A stretch of 64,000 nt of DNA from Candidatus Onthenecus intestinigallinarum. GTDB taxonomy: Bacteria; Bacillota; Clostridia; Christensenellales; Aristaeellaceae. Below, piece by piece: positions 46,249 to 54,365 of the stretch (its first letter is position 1; each line of letters starts with the position of its first letter). The position numbers and the translations under genes were made by a program. The notes beneath the pieces are model-generated. The model worked only from the letters and a program-made list of their open reading frames with translations. It made no database searches and was not told the DNA's origin. The stretch lies in assembly GCA_018713325.1 (NCBI GenBank), contig DVFJ01000030.1, positions 29,484-93,483 of the forward strand, written 5' to 3'.

Positions 46249-46369
46249 AGAGGCGCGGGCGCGAGTCCGATTTGACGCAAGGAGCCCGGCTCTGAGCGGA
46301 GAAGAAAGGGGATGCTGGAATGTTCATATGCATACGCGGCGGCTGAGGCGATCGGTCCGCCGTTTTTTT
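46210..46369 (+). ncRNA. unassigned structured leader RNA with terminator
   Basis: Between promoter and gene lies an RNA of about 160 bases ending in an intrinsic terminator (CGGCGG/CCGCCG at 46337-46362, then seven T). Upstream segments can form short stems, including GGAGC/GCTCT near 46280 and GCGC/GCGC near 46252; an AAAGGGGA stretch lies near 46306. This layout (promoter, structured RNA, terminator, short gap, transporter operon) is that of a transcription-attenuating riboswitch. I compared it by eye with TPP, lysine, cobalamin, SAM, FMN, glycine, c-di-GMP, Moco and T-box cores and found no convincing match. The aptamer extent is inferred. Confidence 0.55.
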
Positions 46370-46409
46370 GACGGGCTTCGGCCCGGGGCCGTAGAATGGG
46401 AGGACCGCC

Positions 46410-46658
46410 GTGGAACGCATCGGCTTTGTGGGCATCGTGCTCGACGACAGCGCGGTCGCCCCGCGCGTCAATGAGATCATCGGCCAGTATGCCGACATGG
46501 TGACCGGCCGCATCGGCGTGCCGGACCACGAGCGCGGGCGCGCCGTGATCGGCCTGATCGTGCGCGGCACGAACGAACGCGTCGGCGCGCTGACGGGCAG
46601 GCTGGGCAATCTGCCCGGCGTCACCGTCAAGAGCGCGCTGACGACCAAGGAACCGTAA
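46410..46658 (+). CDS. TM1266-like iron-only hydrogenase system putative regulator
   Basis: 82 residues from GTG 46410 (GGGAGGA upstream). RIGFVGIVLDDSAVAPRVNE, then MVTGRIGVPDHERGRAVIGLIVRG and LPGVTVKSALT match the TM1266 family, an ACT/NikR-C-like fold often linked with [FeFe]-hydrogenase genes. Its ligand and target are unknown. It is followed after 19 bases by an ABC transporter operon and preceded by the structured leader. Confidence 0.87.
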   Translation: MERIGFVGIVLDDSAVAPRVNEIIGQYADMVTGRIGVPDHERGRAVIGLIVRGTNERVGALTGRLGNLPGVTVKSALTTKEP

Positions 46659-46677
46659 AGCAAAGGAGAGAAAACCC

Positions 46678-47637
46678 ATGAAAAAGTACTTCAGCCTGCT
46701 CATCGCGCTTGCGCTGCTGGCGGCGCTTGCGCTGCCCGCCCTGGCGGAGGATGCGCCCATCAACGTGCTGGCGCTCAAGGGGCCGACCGGCATCGGCATG
46801 GTGCAGATGATGGATCAGAACGACGGCACCTATGCCTTTGCGCTCGCGGGCGCGCCGGACGAGGCAGTGGCCGCCGTGGCCAGCGGCTCGGCCGACATTG
46901 CGGCCGTGCCGACCAACCTGGCCGCCACGCTGTACAACAAGACGAATGGCAACGTGCAGCTGCTGGCGCTCAACACGCTGGGCGTGCTGCACATCCTGGA
47001 GGCGGGCGAGAGCATCCAGAGCGTGGAGGACCTGGCGGGCCGCACGCTGTATGCGACGGGCCAGGGCTCCACGCCGGAGTACGTGCTCAACTACATCCTT
47101 TCGCAGTACGGCCTGACCGATCAGGTGACGGTCGAATACAAGGCGGAGCACAGCGAGTTGGCCACGCTGGCCGCGGCGGGCGAGGTGGACCTGGTCATGC
47201 TGCCCGAGCCGAACGTGACGAGCGTGCTGATGAACAACGCGGACTTCCGCGAGGCGCTGGATGTGACCGAGTTGTTCGGCCAGGCCGCGGAGAAGGCCGG
47301 CCAGAGCGGCACGGTGCTCTCCATGGGCTGCGTGATCGCGCGCAAGGACTTTGTCCAGCAGAACCCGGAGAAGGTCGCCGCGTTCATGGATGCCTATGCC
47401 GCGTCCGTGGCGTTTGTCAACGGCGATGTGGAGGCCGCATCGGCGCTCGTGGAGGAGCAGGGCATCCTGCCCAAGGCTGCGGTCGCCGCGCGCGCGATTC
47501 CCAACTGCCACATCGTGTTCGTCGAGGGCGAGGAGATGAAGGCGCAGATCGAGCCCTTCTTCCAGATGCTCTACGACGCGAATCCCGCGTCCGTGGGCGG
47601 CGCGCTCCCGGGCGAAGACTTCTACTATGCGCGCTGA
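46678..47637 (+). CDS. ABC transporter substrate-binding protein (NitT/TauT/NMT1-like)
   Basis: 319 residues. Signal peptide at 1-23 (MKKYFSLLIALALLAALALP, cut after ALA; no lipobox Cys, unusual for a Gram-positive binding protein). The mature protein has the NMT1/TauA-type fold: LALKGPTGIGMVQMM, ASGSADIAAVPTNLAATLY, and EVDLVMLPEPNVTSVLM. Members bind taurine, nitrate, thiamine precursors or unknown small molecules. It forms an operon with the permease and ATPase that follow. Confidence 0.9.
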   Translation: MKKYFSLLIALALLAALALPALAEDAPINVLALKGPTGIGMVQMMDQNDGTYAFALAGAPDEAVAAVASGSADIAAVPTNLAATLYNKTNGNVQLLALNTLGVLHILEAGESIQSVEDLAGRTLYATGQGSTPEYVLNYILSQYGLTDQVTVEYKAEHSELATLAAAGEVDLVMLPEPNVTSVLMNNADFREALDVTELFGQAAEKAGQSGTVLSMGCVIARKDFVQQNPEKVAAFMDAYAASVAFVNGDVEAASALVEEQGILPKAAVAARAIPNCHIVFVEGEEMKAQIEPFFQMLYDANPASVGGALPGEDFYYAR

Positions 47638-48415
47638 GGCGCGCCACGCGGCGGCCAGGCGCTGGGCGGGGAAGGCATTCTCCGCCCTTTTCTGGCTGTC
47701 GGTCTGGGCGCTGTGCTACCGCGCGGTCGGGCAGGACCTGCTGCTCGCCTCGCCCCGGCAGGTGTGCGCGCGGCTGTGGCAGCTGTCGGGCGAGGCGTCC
47801 TTCTGGCAGACGGTCGGCGCGTCGCTGCTGCGCACGGCGTTGGCCTACGCGCTGGGCGTGCTGGGGGCGGCGCTGCTGGCGGCGGGCGCGAGCGCGTTGC
47901 CCGCGCTGCGGCAGCTGATCGCCCCGGCGATGACGGTCGTGCGCGCCACGCCCGTCACGTCGTTCATCATCCTGGCGCTCGTGTGGCTGCGCGCGGACAG
48001 GGTGCCCGTGCTCACGGGCGTGCTGATGGTGCTGCCGGTCGTGTACGCCAACCTCATGGAGGGCATCGCCTCCACGGACCCGCAGCTGCTGGAGATGGCG
48101 CGCATGTTCCGCTTTGGACGGCTGCGCACGGCATGGCGGGTGTATGTGCCCTCGGCGCTGCCGACGTTTGCGGCGGCGTGCGAGGCGTCCATCGGCCTGT
48201 GCTGGAAGGCGACGGTCGCCGCCGAGGTGCTGGGCGTACCGCGCGGGGCGATCGGCACGCAGCTGTACAACGCGAAGATCTACCTGGAGACGGACGCGCT
48301 CATGGCCTGGACGGCCGTGGTGATCGTCGTGAGCATGGCGCTGGAGCGGGCGTTCGTGCGCGCGATGCGCGGGCTCGTGGGCAGGAGGGAGGCGGCGCAT
48401 GCGCGGTCTGTATGA
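47627..48415 (+). CDS. ABC transporter permease (NitT/TauT type)
   Basis: 262 residues, about six helices, with the BPD_transp_1 EAA loop region (MEGIASTDPQLLEMARMFRFGR, shown here in part) followed by VYVPSALPTFAAACEASIGLCWKA. It overlaps the binding-protein gene by 11 bases and the ATPase gene by 17, showing tight coupling. Confidence 0.92.
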   Translation: MRAEARHAAARRWAGKAFSALFWLSVWALCYRAVGQDLLLASPRQVCARLWQLSGEASFWQTVGASLLRTALAYALGVLGAALLAAGASALPALRQLIAPAMTVVRATPVTSFIILALVWLRADRVPVLTGVLMVLPVVYANLMEGIASTDPQLLEMARMFRFGRLRTAWRVYVPSALPTFAAACEASIGLCWKATVAAEVLGVPRGAIGTQLYNAKIYLETDALMAWTAVVIVVSMALERAFVRAMRGLVGRREAAHARSV

Positions 48416-48986
48416 GGTGACCAAGCGCTATGGCGGCCGGACGGTGCTGGACCGGTTCACGCTCGCGCTGCCGCAGGCGGGCGGCGTGTGCCTGTTTGGC
48501 CCGTCGGGCTGCGGCAAGACGACGGCGCTGCGCCTGCTGTGCGGGCTGGAGGCGCCGGACGCGGGCGAGGTGCGCGGCCTGTCGGAGCTTCGCATCGCCT
48601 GCCAGTTTCAGGAGGACCGGCTGCTGCCCTGGTACAGCGTGGAGAAGAACCTCGCGCTCGCCGCGCGCGCGGATCTGGACGCGGCGCGCATGTGGCTGGC
48701 GCGCGTGGGGCTTGCGGATGCGGGAGGCAAGCTGCCCGCGGAGCTGTCCGGCGGCATGCGCCGGCGCGCGGCGCTGGCCCGCGCGCTGATGTTCGGCGGC
48801 GACCTGCTCGTGCTGGACGAGCCGCTCAAGGAGCTGGATGGGGCCACGCGCCTGCGCATGCTCGAGCTGATCGCCGCATGCATGCCGGGGCGCACGACCG
48901 TGCTGGTCACGCACAGCCGCGACGAGGCGCAGGCCCTGGGGCTGCCGGTGATCGAGATGCCCGCGGGAACGGAGGCGGCGCCATGA
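48399..48986 (+). CDS. ABC transporter ATP-binding protein, short
   Basis: 195 residues, shorter than the usual 240-260 of SsuB/TauB-type ATPases but with all motifs: Walker A GPSGCGKTTALR, Q-loop CQFQEDRLLPW, signature ELSGGMRRRAALARAL, Walker B LLVLDEPLKELD and the switch His in VTHSRDEAQ. The shortening lies in the N-terminal strand region and C-terminus, not in the active site. Overlaps the next gene by four bases. Confidence 0.92.
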   Translation: MRGLYEVTKRYGGRTVLDRFTLALPQAGGVCLFGPSGCGKTTALRLLCGLEAPDAGEVRGLSELRIACQFQEDRLLPWYSVEKNLALAARADLDAARMWLARVGLADAGGKLPAELSGGMRRRAALARALMFGGDLLVLDEPLKELDGATRLRMLELIAACMPGRTTVLVTHSRDEAQALGLPVIEMPAGTEAAP

Positions 48987-49852
48987 CGCACATGGATGCG
49001 GACAACGCGCGCATCCTGCAGCTGATGAGCCGCTTTCTGAACGAGGCGCCGGACTTCATCCGCCCGGAAGAGGTGCGGATGCTCACGCAGGATTGCGGCG
49101 TCGGCGCACAGGAGGCGTTTGCGCTGCTGTTGGCCGCCGCCGTGGGGTTGGACGCGGAGGCGCGGCCGGAGGACCGGGCGCTGTACCACCGCTATTTTCC
49201 GCGCATGGTGCGCGCGCTGGACCCGGCTGCGTTCGAGGCCGACGCGTATTACCGGCGCGTGCGCGTGCAGGGGGCGCGCGAGGGCCGGTGCGCGTTGCGC
49301 CAGGGGCGCATTGCGCCGTGCGAGGCGTTCGTGTGCGACGACATCCTCTGCCCGGAGGACGGGCGCATGATCCCGCAGATCGGCTTTTTTCAGCGCGCGT
49401 TCACGTATCCCGCCATCCTGGAAGGCGGACGCGAGTGGATGACGGTCACGCCCAATGAGATCGCCACCATGCGGGAGCCCATCGCCCGGGCGCACGGCCG
49501 CGTGCTGACCTACGGGCTGGGCCTGGGCTACTTCGCCCATGGCGCGGCGAGCAGGGCGGAGGTCGAGTCGGTCACGGTCGTGGAGCAGAACGCGGACGTG
49601 ATTGCGCTCTTCCGGCGCTGCATCCTGCCGCAGCTGGAGTGCGGGGAGAAGATCCGCATCGTGCAGGACGACGCCTTTGCGTTTGCCGGCGCGCGCCGTG
49701 CGGACGACGGGTTCGACTTTGCGTTTGCGGACCTGTGGCACGACGTGGGCGACGGCCTGCCGATGTACCGGCGTCTGCGGGCGCTGGAGGGGCGCAACCC
49801 GAACACCGAATACGCCTACTGGATCGAGCGCTCGATGCGCTGCTACCTGTAG
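48983..49852 (+). CDS. methyltransferase/spermidine-synthase-like protein
   Basis: 289 residues from ATG 48983. The C-terminal half has a Rossmann SAM-binding fold: VLTYGLGLGYFAHGAAS (motif I), VTVVEQNADVIALF (acidic loop) and FDFAFADLWHDVGDGLPMY. This resembles spermidine synthase-like methyltransferases. The first 130 residues are helical and not recognised. The ATGA overlap with the ABC ATPase gene makes it part of the TM1266-transporter operon, so its substrate may be the transported compound. Catalytic activity is inferred. Confidence 0.7.
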   Translation: MTHMDADNARILQLMSRFLNEAPDFIRPEEVRMLTQDCGVGAQEAFALLLAAAVGLDAEARPEDRALYHRYFPRMVRALDPAAFEADAYYRRVRVQGAREGRCALRQGRIAPCEAFVCDDILCPEDGRMIPQIGFFQRAFTYPAILEGGREWMTVTPNEIATMREPIARAHGRVLTYGLGLGYFAHGAASRAEVESVTVVEQNADVIALFRRCILPQLECGEKIRIVQDDAFAFAGARRADDGFDFAFADLWHDVGDGLPMYRRLRALEGRNPNTEYAYWIERSMRCYL

Positions 49853-49871
49853 GCCAAGGAGGAGGAACGCC

Positions 49872-50216
49872 ATGGAACGCCCGGACCTGACATGGCTCGG
49901 ACGCACGGTCACCGTCACGGTGGACCGGCCGATGGGCACATATCATCCCAGGCACGCCGGCCTGTACTATCCCGTGAACTATGGATATGTGCAGGGCGTG
50001 ACGGCGCCGGACGGCGAGGAGCAGGATGCGTACATCCTGGGCGTGGACGCGCCCTTGCGCACGTTCACCGGCGTGGTCGCCGCCGTCATCCACCGGCGGG
50101 ACGACACGGAGGACAAGTGGGTCGTCGCGCCGCCGGGGCTTCGCCTCACCGCGGAGGAGATTCGGGCGCAGACGCGCTTTCAGGAGCGGTTCTTCGACGC
50201 GCAGGTCATCCTGTAA
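49872..50216 (+). CDS. small inorganic pyrophosphatase-like protein
   Basis: 114 residues from ATG 49872 (AAGGAGGAGG upstream). YYPVNYGYVQGV followed by DGEEQDAYILGVD matches the core of family I soluble pyrophosphatases (NYG(F/Y) and D..DA acidic loop), and DKWVVAP matches the late strand. At 114 residues it is much shorter than classical Ppa (about 170), as in a group of short clostridial homologues. Whether it hydrolyses PPi is unproven. It comes 19 bases after the methyltransferase-like gene. Confidence 0.75.
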   Translation: MERPDLTWLGRTVTVTVDRPMGTYHPRHAGLYYPVNYGYVQGVTAPDGEEQDAYILGVDAPLRTFTGVVAAVIHRRDDTEDKWVVAPPGLRLTAEEIRAQTRFQERFFDAQVIL

Positions 50217-50220
50217 CGCA

Positions 50221-50253
50221 GGCGGCCCCCGTCCGAAAGGACGGGGGCCGCTG
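50221..50253. terminator. hairpin between converging genes
   Basis: GCGGCCCCCGTCC/GGACGGGGGCCGC, a 13-bp stem with a GAAA loop, without a clear T-tract on either side. Probably ends both transcripts with lower efficiency. Confidence 0.7.
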
Positions 50254-50263
50254 ATGTGTGGAC

Positions 50264-51640
50264 TCAGTACGCGATCTTCTGCTCGATGTAGGCGACCAGG
50301 TCGTCCACGTGCACGTGGTCCTGCTGCATGGTGTCGCGGTCGCGCACGGTGACGATGCCCTTCTCCTGCGTGTCGAAGTCGACGGTCACGCACATGGGCG
50401 TGCCGATCTCGTCCTGACGGCGGTAGCGCTTGCCGATGGAGCCGGTCTCGTCGTAGTCGACCATGAAGCGCGAGGCGAGCTTTTCGTAGATCTCGGTGGC
50501 CAGGCCGCCGAGCTTGTTCTTCTGCAGCGGCAGCACCGCGCACTTGAAGGGCGCCAGCGCCGGGTGCAGGCGCAGCACGACGCGGCTGTCGCCGCCCTCG
50601 AGCGCCTCCTCGTCGTAGGCGTCGCACAGAAACGCCAGGAACGCGCGCTCCACGCCCAGCGAGGGCTCGACGCAGTAGGGAACGTACTTCTCGTTCGTCA
50701 CCGGGTCCAGGTACTCCATGGACTTGCCGGAGTGCTGCGCGTGCTGCGTCAGGTCGTAGTCGGTGCGATCGGCGATGCCCCACAGCTCGCCCCAGCCGAA
50801 CGGGAACAGGTACTCGAAGTCCGTCGTGGCCTTGGAGTAGAACGCCAGCTTCTCCGGCTCGTGGTCGCGCAGGCGCAGGTTCTCCTCCCTCAGGCCCAGG
50901 CCGAGCAGCCAGTCGCGGCAGAAGGCGCGCCAGTAGTTGAACCACTCCAGGTCCTCGCCGGGCTTGCAGAAGAACTCCAGCTCCATCTGCTCGAATTCGC
51001 GCACGCGGAAGATGAAGTTGCCGGGCGTGATCTCGTTGCGGAAGGACTTGCCGATCTGCGCGATGCCGGCGGGCAGCTTTTTGCGCGTGGTGCGCATGAC
51101 GTTCTGGAAGTTGACGAAGATGCCCTGCGCGGTCTCGGGGCGCAGGTAGATCTCGGTGGAGGCGTTCTCGGTGACGCCCTGGTGGGTCTTGAACATCAGA
51201 TTGAACTGCCGGATGCCCGTGAAGTCCTTCTTGCCGCACACCGGGCAGACGATGTCGTGCTCGGCGATGTACTGCTCCAGCTCCGCGTTCGTCCAGCCGT
51301 CGCCGGTCTGTTCGCCGTGCGTGAAGTCCTCGATCAGCTTGTCCGCGCGAAAGCGCGCCTTGCACGCTTTGCAGTCCATCAGCGGGTCGTTGAAGCCGCC
51401 CACGTGGCCGGAGGCGACCCACACTTCGCGGTTCATGAGGATGGCGCAGTCCAGCCCGGTGTTGTACTTGCTCTCCTGCACGAACTTCTTCCACCAGGCG
51501 CGCTTGACGTTGTTCTTGAGTTCCACGCCCAGCGGGCCGTAATCCCAGGTGTTGGAAAGCCCGCCGTAGATCTCGGAGCCGGGGAAGACGAAGCCGCGGT
51601 TTTTGCACAGCGCGACGATCTTGTCCATCGTCTTTTCCAT
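50264..51640 (-). CDS. glyS: glycyl-tRNA synthetase (homodimeric, class II)
   Basis: 458 residues, the bacterial alpha2 type. Motif 1 region [21 protein letters not shown], Gly-specific [14 protein letters not shown], motif 2 [21 protein letters not shown] and the C-terminal anticodon-binding domain ([12 protein letters not shown]). A zinc site is formed by CKAC and CPVC. Start at ATG 51640 after AGGAGGG. Controlled by a T-box leader. Confidence 0.97.
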   Translation of the reverse strand: MEKTMDKIVALCKNRGFVFPGSEIYGGLSNTWDYGPLGVELKNNVKRAWWKKFVQESKYNTGLDCAILMNREVWVASGHVGGFNDPLMDCKACKARFRADKLIEDFTHGEQTGDGWTNAELEQYIAEHDIVCPVCGKKDFTGIRQFNLMFKTHQGVTENASTEIYLRPETAQGIFVNFQNVMRTTRKKLPAGIAQIGKSFRNEITPGNFIFRVREFEQMELEFFCKPGEDLEWFNYWRAFCRDWLLGLGLREENLRLRDHEPEKLAFYSKATTDFEYLFPFGWGELWGIADRTDYDLTQHAQHSGKSMEYLDPVTNEKYVPYCVEPSLGVERAFLAFLCDAYDEEALEGGDSRVVLRLHPALAPFKCAVLPLQKNKLGGLATEIYEKLASRFMVDYDETGSIGKRYRRQDEIGTPMCVTVDFDTQEKGIVTVRDRDTMQQDHVHVDDLVAYIEQKIAY

Positions 51641-51682
51641 CGAAAAACCCTCCTGTGATGCAGAACTGGAATGAGAGAATAC

Positions 51683-51849
51683 AAAAAGCGGAAGGAAACG
51701 CCCGTCGGACGCGCGGTTCACCCCGCTGCGCCAAGGGACGAAAGTTTCCTTCCGCGGTTCCACCCTTGTTGACGGCCCCTGGCCGTCCGCTCGTTGTCCG
51801 TCTTTCGCCGCTCGGGGCTTGCCGGGCCCGTCCTGGCGGCGAAACGACC
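51683..51849 (-). promoter_or_regulatory. T-box riboswitch (tRNA-Gly) controlling glyS, with short stem I
   Basis: The T-box AGGGTGGAACCGCG occupies 51766-51753; its variable A fits the discriminator U73 of tRNA-Gly. The terminator is GCGGAAGGAAAC pairing with GTTTCCTTCCGC followed by TTTTTG. Upstream there is only one hairpin before stem III: TTTCGCCGC/GCGGCGAAA (51844-51803) enclosing a short CGGG/CCCG helix whose loop contains GGC (51823-51821), a Gly codon. Stem III is GACGGCC/GGCCGTC (51787-51771). The promoter position leaves no room for a classical long stem I. Confidence 0.88.
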
Positions 51850-51855
51850 TCTCTT

Positions 51856-51884
51856 ATGATAAGGGAAGAGGCGGCGTTTGTCAA
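51856..51884 (-). promoter_or_regulatory. sigma-A promoter of glyS
   Basis: Minus-strand TTGACA (51879-51884) and TATCAT (51856-51861) with a 17-base spacer; the start point is expected near 51849. Confidence 0.85.
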
Positions 51885-51900
51885 GCGCAAACGGCGCGCG

Positions 51901-52593
51901 TCAGCTTCCCGGCAGCTCGCGAAACATCGCCATGTAATACCGCCCGGGCAGGTGGTCCAAAAAGGAGACGGGCAGGAGCCGCCGGGGCCCTACGCGGCAG
52001 CGCATGCCCACGTGGCGGTAGCCCAGGACCGCCGGCGGCACGCGGCATACGATGTCCGCCCCCTGCTCCACGCGCATCGTCATGAACACGCGCCGGTCGT
52101 AGGAGCGCGCGAACGCGGCGTTGCCCACGCGCGGGCAGCCGAAGAGCACGGCCTCGTAGCACCGGTCGGGGAAATTATATTGTAGATCCAGCGCGCACAG
52201 CACGGCCAGCGCCGCCCCGCGCGAGTGGCCCGTCACGCGCACGCGGCGCACCGCGTCGGTCATCATGCGGTGCAGCCGCCCGCGCACCGCCTCGCACTTG
52301 TAGGCGGCAAGAAAGCCCGCGTGCACGCGTACGGGCGAGGCGGCGTTGCCGTAGGGCACGGCCTTGCGGCAAAAGCGGAAGTTGCTGCGCCAGTCCGCCT
52401 TTGAATCCGTGCCCCGAAAGGCGATGGTCAGCGTGTCGCCCCTGCGGCGCACGGCGCACTGCACGCCGCTTCTGGCATCGTCGATGAACGTCATCTCCTC
52501 GCCCCGGCAGCGCGGCTGCACCGCCAGGTATGCGTCCGCCGACAGCTCCATCAGGCCTAGCAGATCCTCTCTGTTCACGGGCATCACCCGCAT
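51901..52593 (-). CDS. lipase (class 3) family alpha/beta hydrolase
   Basis: 230 residues, no signal peptide. The nucleophile elbow is RVTGHSRGAALAVLCALDL (Ser in GHSRG), with TIAFRGTDSKADW upstream as in class 3 lipases; the acid is probably Asp in VEQGADIVCRVPP, and a late His follows (FLDHLPGRYY or GYRHVG). The substrate is unknown; cytoplasmic location suggests an esterase or phospholipase role. The start may be the first or the fourth codon, since no strong ribosome-binding site is seen. Confidence 0.85.
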   Translation of the reverse strand: MRVMPVNREDLLGLMELSADAYLAVQPRCRGEEMTFIDDARSGVQCAVRRRGDTLTIAFRGTDSKADWRSNFRFCRKAVPYGNAASPVRVHAGFLAAYKCEAVRGRLHRMMTDAVRRVRVTGHSRGAALAVLCALDLQYNFPDRCYEAVLFGCPRVGNAAFARSYDRRVFMTMRVEQGADIVCRVPPAVLGYRHVGMRCRVGPRRLLPVSFLDHLPGRYYMAMFRELPGS

Positions 52594-52623
52594 CCAGCCT
52601 ATGCGGCGGATGCGGCGCGCGTG

Positions 52624-53121
52624 TTAGCGCACGTATTCGCGCAGCTGGGCGGCCACGGGCGCGAGCGCCATGCCCACGCCCACGCCAAACGCGCCCTGGA
52701 TCGCATTGGGGATCACCGCGCCCAGCGCTGCGCCCACGCCGTACAGCGCGCTCTCAAACAGGAAGTAGCCCGCGATCATCACGACTTCGCACAGCAGAAA
52801 CACCGGCAGATTGCGCATGCGCCGGCCCGCCTCGCACGAGGCCATGCGGCCCGCGATCAGCCCCATCGCCCCCTTGATCAGGAACGTAGGCGCAATGTAG
52901 ACGAAGTAGCCGCCCAGCAGGTCCGCCAGCGCCGAGCCCAGCGCCGCCGAGAGCGCGCCCACGGGTCCGGTGAGCATCGCCGTAAAGAAGATGAAGCCGT
53001 CGCCCAGGTGCACGTATCCGTTGGTGATGGGCACGGGCAGCTTGACGACGTAGGTGGCCAGCAGCACCAGCGCGGCCAGCAGGCCGCAGATGGCAAGATT
53101 TCGGGTGTTTTTGAGGTTCAC
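52624..53121 (-). CDS. ECF transporter S component
   Basis: 165 residues with five to six helices from GTG 53121 (AAAGGAG upstream). NLAICGLLAALVLLATYVVKL, then the HLGDGFIFFTAMLTGPVGAL motif typical of the DUF1393/HmpT-type vitamin-binding S components, and GSALADLLGGYFVYIAPTFL. It would capture a vitamin or precursor and share an energising module (EcfAAT) encoded elsewhere. No riboswitch lies in its 65-base leader, so the substrate cannot be inferred that way. Confidence 0.87.
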   Translation of the reverse strand: MNLKNTRNLAICGLLAALVLLATYVVKLPVPITNGYVHLGDGFIFFTAMLTGPVGALSAALGSALADLLGGYFVYIAPTFLIKGAMGLIAGRMASCEAGRRMRNLPVFLLCEVVMIAGYFLFESALYGVGAALGAVIPNAIQGAFGVGVGMALAPVAAQLREYVR

Positions 53122-53186
53122 AGGCGCACACTCCTTTGAACGGGCGGCCCTTCACAGAAAGGCAGGGCTGTCTTGGATTTCGCATC

Positions 53187-53215
53187 ATTGTAGCAAAATG
53201 CCCCTTCCCTGTCAA
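53187..53215 (-). promoter_or_regulatory. promoter of the ECF S component gene
   Basis: Minus-strand TTGACA (53210-53215) and TACAAT (53187-53192) with a 17-base spacer. Confidence 0.85.
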
Positions 53216-53283
53216 TGCAAAAGCTGCTATGATATAAACGGGAATGTGTCATCATCAGGCTTGAAAAAAGGAGAGGGCGTTCC

Positions 53284-54195
53284 ATGCACAGGCGGATCGA
53301 CATGCGCAAGGCGGCGGTCAGCGCGATCGTGGCCAACGCGCTGCAGATTGTTGCGGTCGCGCTGTTGGCCGTGATGCTCTATCACAACCCCGCGGAGCTG
53401 GACATGCACGAGCTGCGTCTGGTCATCCTGGTCTGCGCTGTGACGGTGTGCTGGGGCGCGTTCATGGACATCGGCGCCGCGCTGACCAGCCTGCGCATAC
53501 GCCGCCATGAGGATGAGCTGCGCGAGACCTGCGGGCGCATGGAGGAACTCAACCGCACGCTGCGCGCCCAGCGCCACGACTTCATGAACCACATTCAGGT
53601 CATCTACAGCCTCATTGAGATGAACGAGCCGCAGGAGGCCTGCGACTACATGGACCGCGTGTATGGCGACATCCAGCGCGTCAACCGGGCGCTGCGCACC
53701 GACAGCGTGGCGGTCAACGCGCTGCTGCAGGCCAAGCTGGCCGACTGCGAGCGGCGCGGCATCCGTATGGAGTTGGACATCCGCGCGGGATGGAAAAATC
53801 TGGCCATTCCGGACTGGGAGATGTGCCGTGTGCTGGGCAATCTCATCGACAACGCCATCGACGCCCTGCGCGACACCCCGGCGCCGCTGCTCGTCGTCTC
53901 CCTGCGCGAGGACCTCAAGGCCTGTCGCTTTGAGGTCAAGAACAACGGCCCCGCCATCCCTGTGCAAACTGTCGCGCACGTCTTCCTGCCCGGTTTCACC
54001 ACCAAGCGCACCGGCCAGGGTATGGGCCTGTTCATCGTGCGCAGTCTCCTGCGCGAATACGGCGGCGATATCTCCCTGCACAGCGAGGAGGGGCAGACGG
54101 TCTTCTCCGGCTTTGTGCCGAATAAAAAAGAGGAAAATGTGGAAAAACGGATTACGGATGCAATGGAATGCCCGGATACAACGTTAAATCCATGA
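53284..54195 (+). CDS. orphan GHKL sensor histidine kinase (Spo0B-like)
   Basis: 303 residues. Two N-terminal membrane helices (about 12-32 and 43-68), a coiled coil, then the phospho-His motif LRAQRHDFMNHIQVIYSLIEM of the Spo0B/CitA/AgrC-like class and a GHKL ATPase (NLIDNAIDAL N box, TTKRTGQGMGLFIVRSLL G2). No extracellular sensor domain beyond a short loop. No response regulator is adjacent, so its partner lies elsewhere. The next gene is a large cell-wall protein with its own promoter. Confidence 0.9.
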   Translation: MHRRIDMRKAAVSAIVANALQIVAVALLAVMLYHNPAELDMHELRLVILVCAVTVCWGAFMDIGAALTSLRIRRHEDELRETCGRMEELNRTLRAQRHDFMNHIQVIYSLIEMNEPQEACDYMDRVYGDIQRVNRALRTDSVAVNALLQAKLADCERRGIRMELDIRAGWKNLAIPDWEMCRVLGNLIDNAIDALRDTPAPLLVVSLREDLKACRFEVKNNGPAIPVQTVAHVFLPGFTTKRTGQGMGLFIVRSLLREYGGDISLHSEEGQTVFSGFVPNKKEENVEKRITDAMECPDTTLNP

Positions 54196-54238
54196 AGGAT
54201 TCTGTTTGAAGCCAGGTTTTGCAAAAATGAGAGAAAAG

Positions 54239-54282
54239 TATTACGAAAAGAAATTGACAAATTAATATTTTCGTAATATAAT
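54239..54282 (+). promoter_or_regulatory. promoter with flanking inverted repeat before the wall protein
   Basis: TTGACA (54254-54259) and TATAAT (54277-54282) with a 17-base spacer. An 11-bp inverted repeat, TATTACGAAAA at 54239-54249 and TTTTCGTAATA at 54268-54278, brackets the -35 box and ends inside the -10, an arrangement expected for a repressor operator. The same AGTATTACGAAAA sequence recurs at 63891. Confidence 0.8.
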
Positions 54283-54365
54283 GCTCCTGAGACATGACGC
54301 GGGGGATGTGTATGCACACGCGGACGTCCTGTATCCAAAGGAACGTAAGAAGGGGTTTTGCCGAG

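Noticed and set aside
46210..46369. Leader at 46.2 kb read as a lysine, TPP or cobalamin riboswitch
   Set aside because: Fragments such as AGAGGCGCG and AAAGGGGA recall the lysine class, and CTGAG recalls TPP, but the remaining conserved core bases are missing or in the wrong order.
52624..53186. Vitamin riboswitch before the ECF S component
   Set aside because: The promoter leaves a leader of only about 60 bases, with no conserved aptamer elements.
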